Origin: Membranipora membranacea
Lineage: Eukaryota > Bryozoa > Gymnolaemata > Cheilostomatida > Membraniporidae
DNA: 64,000 nt
Direction of reading: 5' to 3'
Assembly: GCA_914767715.1 (NCBI GenBank)
Contig: OU612075.1
Span: 1,366,001 to 1,430,000, forward strand
Below, piece by piece: positions 58,683 through 64,000 of this stretch. The notes below the pieces were generated by a model. That model was given only the letters and a program-made list of their open reading frames with translations. It was not told the DNA's origin and ran no database searches. Numbering within the stretch: position 1 is the stretch's first letter; the number at the start of each line of letters is the position of its first letter. The position numbers were made by a program, and so were the translations under genes.

Positions 58683-61674
58683 ATGTAACTATGATTTCGC
58701 TAAGACAGGTTTCTAAATTAGATTTTCATCCCATAGTGTAGATCCAGGAATTATTTACATCGATCATGCATACATGATGTTAACAGATTATTACTCATAC
58801 ATCCATATTATCTCCCCTCCCTCACAGACAGCAGACAACTCCCGATCTGAAGGTGTTAATATATATCTTGGTCCTGATCACATCATCGGTCAGCTATAAG
58901 TTAAAGTAGAGGGTCATGACATTCTACCTTGAGGGTACCCAAATTACAGAGAAATACAGCAGCCTGGACAGGTGAGCCAATCGATTATAACATAACTACT
59001 AGACACTCCATCAAACTTTGGTATTATTGATCCTTTGGTGTCATTGAGGTTGTAGAGTTGTCTGACACATGAACACTTTTGTAACAACTTTTGCTGCAAA
59101 ATAGAATGGTTGTTTGGTGGTATCATGATTTTTGAGTTTTCATGTTTTCGCGTGTGGTACTTGATTTTCTCATGTATAATTCGAATCACATCAGTCAGTC
59201 CAACAGTTTAATATGACTCGACTCATACACCAGCCAATCAGCTTCATTACTCCAACTAAAAAACATAAGTTCACCACACCACAAGACAAGCAGACTATTC
59301 GGTCTGATATACCTAACCAGATAACAACAATGAGGTGTCAGACAACTCCGAATAAGCAGCCAACATCAAATACTGACAACTAATCAAGTACAGTATTTAA
59401 ATGTTACAAGGAATTTTACAATGAAACCCCGGCTACTATCTAAGGGAAACAAAAGTATTACATTGTTGTAGGCTAATTTCTTAATCAAAAATTTGTGAAC
59501 ATATATATTTGATACCTGAAGTTGGTGAGTATGTACAAAATATCAAAGTATCACTTTATTTTCTCGCATACTCATGACGTGATGTGGGCAGCTTACCTGG
59601 TAACCGTATACTGTTTACCCGCGGACAGCAGACTACTCCTGGTATGAGTCTACTATCTTCTGTGTGCTGTTTACACCACAGCTCTACTAAAGTAATAATA
59701 TATCATCAATAAAGTAAATAAGATGTTACAAGATACAACCTTCACCTTCATACTGATACAGATGGAGTTATGGTTGGATCAGCAGCAGATTATCTTAGAG
59801 AAGTTGCATATAAATGTTTGAAGCTCTCAAGGCAGCTTATCTTAACTAATTCAACTTTCAACAGTAAATGTTAAACCTCAGTAACAATTGAAACTTATGA
59901 AGGTTAGGCGTCACGGTTGCAGTTTACAAATCAACTTAGCTGATCAAGTTCAATCATAGGTGAATGAAAAAAATCAGCGGTTGTGGGACACTGTGGGAGA
60001 GGATACGGATATTATACTCAACCTCTTTACTCACTGTTTCAAACCAGTGTTCTCTTCTCACACTCTCGGACTACAGTATAAGTGTAACCATCTACATAAT
60101 ATACATAATAGGTTATTTTTGTTGCTGCAATCAAGAGCGGAAGTGAATCTATTTACTGCAACTCGTAGCATCATATTAGAAGATATCGTATGTAACATAA
60201 GTGAAGCCCTTTACAAAAGAGAGCTGCACTGTATCAATAGACACAAACATAGCAGGGGCGCTGAATTATAATTCACCATTTTACAAACTTTCCTAAAATA
60301 TTCAGTATTATCTACCAATTAAAATAAGTGAAAACTATTTTCGATTTGTTCAGTTTTCGAAAGGTTGTAAAATGGTGAATTATTATACAAAACACCTGTT
60401 AGGTTTTGTGACTTGGACTCATTTGCCTGCTGCGCCAAGATTCTGTTGTATTGAGACAGATATCAGAAAAAAGAAGAGAAAAACTGGGCTACTGTTGAGT
60501 TTTCAGCCTCATCATCGAGAAGAATTTGGTGCCCTAAGCTTCTCAATTATTCAGCACTCATGAAGTCATGACTTTACATAATAAACTAACATAACAATAC
60601 TCCCCGTTATACCCACCACAACATCCGTCACATCGCTAACATGTGTGGCATTCTATACTTCCATCTACATACCTAGTACATCTTTGGGATGTCTTCAGCT
60701 GATCGTGAGCTTATTCCCTCCCTCTCCAGTATCACATGGGAGCTCACTCCATATCATTCACCATGTGACAATACCTGTTATACATATGAAATGGTCGGAA
60801 ATAAATATGAGATCAGACAAAAAATTCAACAATGACCAAAGTAACTGACTGTCAAACAGCTTCAGCTAGTTTAGACAACTTTCCTCGTCATATGTTCAAT
60901 TACTGAGCATCCTGATCCAGTTTATGTATTGAGAGTTAAGGAGTAAGGTCTTTTCATATATCTGACAATAGGCCTACCTGTTATAGTTCAGAAGTGGTCA
61001 GATATAAATATGAGATCAGACACAAATCATAAATCTAACATAAATACACCTCTACCAGACAACTTCAGTAAGTTGAGTCAGCTAGTCTTCTCAGTCATAT
61101 ATCTACTTGACCCGTAACAGTTGATTATCCTCATCCTGTCCGTGTGCTGAGAGATCGTATAAATAATAGTACTACTATCATAACTTAATATAATGGTGAT
61201 ATTCGCACTGTTTGCGTATTACAAAGAATGGAGTTGCGATCTCATTTACCTCAGACGGGGGAAGCTATAATGTCCGTCTAGAATCGTATACCGGAGAGCT
61301 GTATCGTCCACCGGTCTTCAGGCATCTGATCATCTCACACTACATCTTACTATCCTGTATAAATTCCTCAGCTTCAATCTGTCAATTTATGAAAATATTT
61401 TGTGGCTGCATAACGTCACAGTCCGACCAATATCCTATATATGGTCAGCTATCACATAGAGTGTAACCAGGGTGTAATGTGCTGTGAATCTTTATCGTTA
61501 TGGTAAAAGTCTTAAAAAATAAATATTTGCTGAATAGGTTCAGATAATATTACATGATTATATAAAGATATCGTTTTCACTTCCGCTGCATCACTTCATT
61601 TATAAGTGTAAATCAAGTCCAATCTATACATCTTCAGAAAGCCTGTGGTGACGATTCATGTGTGTGTGTGTGTC
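53700..61674 (-). repeat. Segmental duplication, receptor-like unit 5, sister of unit 2
   Basis: From about 54240 it follows 30640-38790 almost base for base, apart from the 677-bp element and short-repeat length changes. It has tandem YTVQY blocks, TCIVHCRY at about 56166-56038, SESYDETLSIS near 57720-57675, and HTEDSRLIPGVVC near 59660. 53700-54240 is most similar to the start of unit 4. Confidence 0.6.
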
Positions 61675-61772
61675 AGTGGGTATACATAGAGTATATAATA
61701 ACTCTATGGACATATATTAGCAATCACGGACCAGGATATCCAAAATCAAAATCCGTGTTTAAAGTAGGTAAG

Positions 61773-61848
61773 CCAGCCTGAATAGCTCAGTGTGTAGAGC
61801 GTCTGCCTGTGGATCAAGAAAGTTGTGGGTCGAATCCCAACGATGTCA
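61773..61848 (+). ncRNA. tRNA-like sequence (SINE head or tRNA pseudogene)
   Basis: The D-arm pairs GCTC with GAGC around TAGCTCAGTGTGTAGAGC (A-box-like), and GGGTCGAATCCC is B-box-like. The acceptor arms and the anticodon stem do not pair, so this is not a working tRNA. A following segment ending TTATAGGTGAGGAAATACGG may be the body of a SINE-like element. Confidence 0.6.
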
Positions 61849-61929
61849 TTTTTTTTTCAAATGGGTGCTTTATAACTGGAGCATTTTTACTTTTCCCAAG
61901 GTGGGTGTCTTATAGGTGAGGAAATACGG

Positions 61930-62670
61930 TACATACAGAATTTAGATTTTTCAAAGGCCTTTGACAAGGTGTCCCACAAGAAACTTCTGTATAAGTTATG
62001 TTTTTACGGCATTGACAACTTCTCAATGAGCTGGATTAAGGGATTTTTGAATGGTAGAACCCAAGAGGTAGTTGTTGATAACAAGTCATCATCTCCATCC
62101 AAGGTCACATCTGGCGTTCCCCAGGGAAGCGTCCTTGGTCCGCTCTTGTTTTTGTTGTATATTAACGATTTACCTTCTTATGTTATAAATGGTTCTCAAA
62201 TACGACTCTTTGCTGATGATTGCATAATATATCGTGAAATTAAATCTCCGGTTGATTGTCAACATCTACAGGAGGACCTGAATAGTTTGCTTGACTGGGA
62301 ACAAGATTGGTCATTGGAATTCCACCCTAAGAAATGTGAAGTACTAACAACAAGTTTAAAAAGAAAGCAAACGCAGGCATCGTATAAATGGCAATCACTA
62401 GAAAAGCGAAAAGCAGTTATCTGTTTAGTAATCTTTTACAAAACACACTATAATCTGATTGATATATCTTCCTCTCTGCTTGTTCCATCCTTTAGTCATA
62501 GTCAAAGTTATTTAATTCCACAATCGAGGACATAGCTTTTTCAAACAACTTTTTTTCCAAATACCATCCGCCTCTGGAATTCGTTGTCACCGAGTGTTGT
62601 CAAGGCCAAATCCCTCAACTCTTTTAAGTCTCAAATGTCAACAAGTTATTAGTTCCAGAATTATATTTTA
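61930..62670 (+). mobile_element. CR1/L2-like non-LTR retrotransposon fragment (reverse transcriptase)
   Basis: An open frame (about 61930-62535) has DFSKAFDKVSHKKLLYKL, SGVPQGSVLGPLLFLLYIND and FADDCIIY: the catalytic FADD box and the preceding domain are intact. After about 62370 the frame is diverted by an internal deletion. Downstream sequence at about 62560-62650 still reads FFPNTIRLWNSLSPSVVKAK in another frame, the usual C-terminus of CR1/L2/Jockey-type ORF2. No endonuclease domain is present. It is a dead, 5'-truncated and internally deleted copy. Confidence 0.88.
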
Positions 62671-62957
62671 GAAACACACTGCACCAAACGCACCACAACA
62701 TATTATATTTATTGCACCTGCACCTTTTAAACTGTGCGAAATACTCACCCGAGTCATGCACAATAATGGCATACTACTACTATACAGAGTTTGACTTTTG
62801 ACCTTGAGCTGGCAAAGCCAATCAAAAGCCCGGTGTATTGACACACACCCACACCCTCCCGCCACGCCTACGGCATGTGGATAGGGCTGCGCCCGATCAT
62901 TATGCTCATCTCTAAAAAGTCAGCGAGTGAATTTTTGTAGAATATACGTCCCTGGTG

Positions 62958-63490
62958 TGTGTGTATACATAGTTATGGCCTATCATGTTCATCCCTAATA
63001 CTTCATGTGTTATAATCAATAACCTTGTGATCCTCTGCTGCTATTCTGATAATCTCACAGACAGCTGTATCTGGTGATCTGATTCTCTTCAAGGTTAACC
63101 AAGGAGTAACTCCTTGGTTAAATATCTCCGTCATCCAGCTTGTACTTATAATAATAAACTGTAACAGATGACCGCACATAAATACCTAGTCTGATATAAG
63201 GCAAGATATTAAATCCCTTCCCCTCCCTTCCCCACCCCTCACCACTAGCCAGTGGCCAGGCAGTCGCAGGCTGTTACCCCCGACAGCCTGCGACTGCCTG
63301 CCCAGGCTACCTTACCACTCTGTTTTAGATATCTCAGGGATATAGAAATTACTTGGGAATTGATCCCTCTGAACAGGACAATTACAATGTCAGCTGTGTA
63401 CTGTAAGAATGCTCCCAGCAACAGATTAGGTATTTTGGCCTCATACCAGGTATATTTTTAAATTTTACTTTGCAAATGAATGCTTACTGA
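62958..63490 (-). repeat. End of segmental duplication, unit 5 continued
   Basis: Continues the match to 38787-39290 (SPDTAV block at about 63110-63030). A local palindrome CAGGCAGTCGCAGGCTG / CAGCCTGCGACTGCCTG at 63257-63303 is more perfect here than in the sister. Confidence 0.7.
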
Positions 63491-63720
63491 GGTCTGAGTA
63501 AGCAGTCATTTGAAAAACGAAATGTTGTGTTACAATACTAATGTATGTCAAAGAATGTGTAACAAAAAATGGATTGAATAATAATAATAACTTACACACA
63601 CTGATTTGAACCAATAGCGTCTTGATGAAAGGGCAAAACAGGATTCTCTCACCAGAGAGAAACTAGAGCGCAAACAATCAGCTATATTGCAAATATAAGG
63701 ATGTATGTAAGGATGTATGT

Positions 63721-64000
63721 AATCTATTGAATTATCTCCAATTTCACCCTAATTCCACCACTAGGATCTCGAGGCTTGGTTCGCTGAAACAAAATGAGGG
63801 CCAATCAAAATCCAGACCAGTCAAGATTCAATTTCACACTGAGGTTATGAAAATAGATTTCCTTCGTAAGTTTAATAGTCTGAATTCGCCACACAAAGAA
63901 GGAATGTTTGCCACGCTGGACCTCACCAAAGACGAACAAGAGAAAGAGTTCATCATGAGGCGTGCAAGAAGGTCACTAGCTGAAAAGTTTCCAGATAATA
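63721..64000 (+). CDS. LINE ORF1-like reading frame, cut by the window end
   Basis: An open frame runs to the window end: SRLGSLKQNEGQSKSRPVK, FHTEVMKIDFLRKFNSL, then LDLTKDEQEKEFIMRRARRS. The pattern of RPVK, a hydrophobic strand, then DLT followed by a basic helix resembles ORF1 proteins of non-LTR elements (an RNA-binding fold). Similarity to the unit 2 sister ends near 63610, so this belongs to a separate insertion. No start is assigned. Confidence 0.5.

Larger units (their letters stand above)
61675..62957. other. Insertion relative to the sister segment, placed in a GT microsatellite
   Basis: The sister at about 38787 reads GTGTGTGTGTGT directly into ATGTATACG; here about 1.28 kb intervenes and the GT run resumes at about 62953. 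The block includes the tRNA-like sequence and the reverse transcriptase fragment. Confidence 0.8.

Noticed and set aside
61773-61848. Functional tRNA gene
   Set aside because: A- and B-box-like motifs exist but acceptor and anticodon stems do not pair.

Overview
This window looks like nuclear DNA of an early-branching, AT-rich metazoan. A sponge is my best guess, but the taxon cannot be fixed from the sequence. Genes are interrupted by GT-AG introns of roughly 80 to 2200 bases. The repertoire (leucine-rich repeats, a Roc-COR GTPase, a true caspase fold) and the many MITE-like hairpins and non-LTR retrotransposon pieces are animal-like. There are no prokaryotic features. Nearly all recognisable coding sequence is on the minus strand.

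Region 1 (about 83-12269, minus): a 15-exon gene whose splice phases close perfectly from a start at 12269 to a stop at 83. It predicts a 1416-residue protein with a basic/acidic N-terminus, about ten or eleven leucine-rich repeats, a Roc GTPase domain, a COR domain, and then a complete caspase domain (p20 plus p10). The catalytic His and Cys and the three residues expected to form the Asp-binding S1 pocket are all visible. This LRR-Roc-COR-caspase fusion is the most interesting object in the window. Part of its LRR array has grown by tandem duplication of exon-plus-intron units.

Region 2 (about 11880-19200): a G-rich minisatellite inside intron 1 of that gene, then upstream DNA with large inverted-repeat/foldback elements and no convincing gene.

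Region 3 (about 19200-63500): nested segmental duplications. One module holds caspase exons closely related to those of Region 1; the other is a multi-kilobase block of small minus-strand exon-like pieces. The latter look like a cysteine-containing, possibly extracellular receptor family that I cannot name. Caspase copy 2 (26419-29124) is an intact six-exon 391-residue caspase without LRR-Roc-COR and with a Pro/Arg-rich tail. Copy 3 (40706-42417) has lost exactly the two p20 exons and ends in a Pro/Ala/Thr-rich tail. The caspase plus receptor-like module repeats with a period near 14.4 kb. A further pair (about 30640-39290 and 54240-63490) is a near-identical 9 kb duplication. These blocks carry dated insertions: an RTE-like LINE piece duplicated along with its host segment, a CR1/L2-like reverse transcriptase piece with a tRNA-like sequence, and a 677-bp inverted-repeat element with an empty site in the sister copy.

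Region 4 (63721-64000, plus): start of another retroelement-like reading frame that runs off the window.

Taken together, the window reads as a locus where a GTPase-controlled initiator-type caspase has arisen by domain fusion, and where its protease half has been duplicated, re-tailed and partly destroyed inside a rapidly duplicating receptor-like cluster. A role in cell death or immune-type signalling is inference from domain content only.
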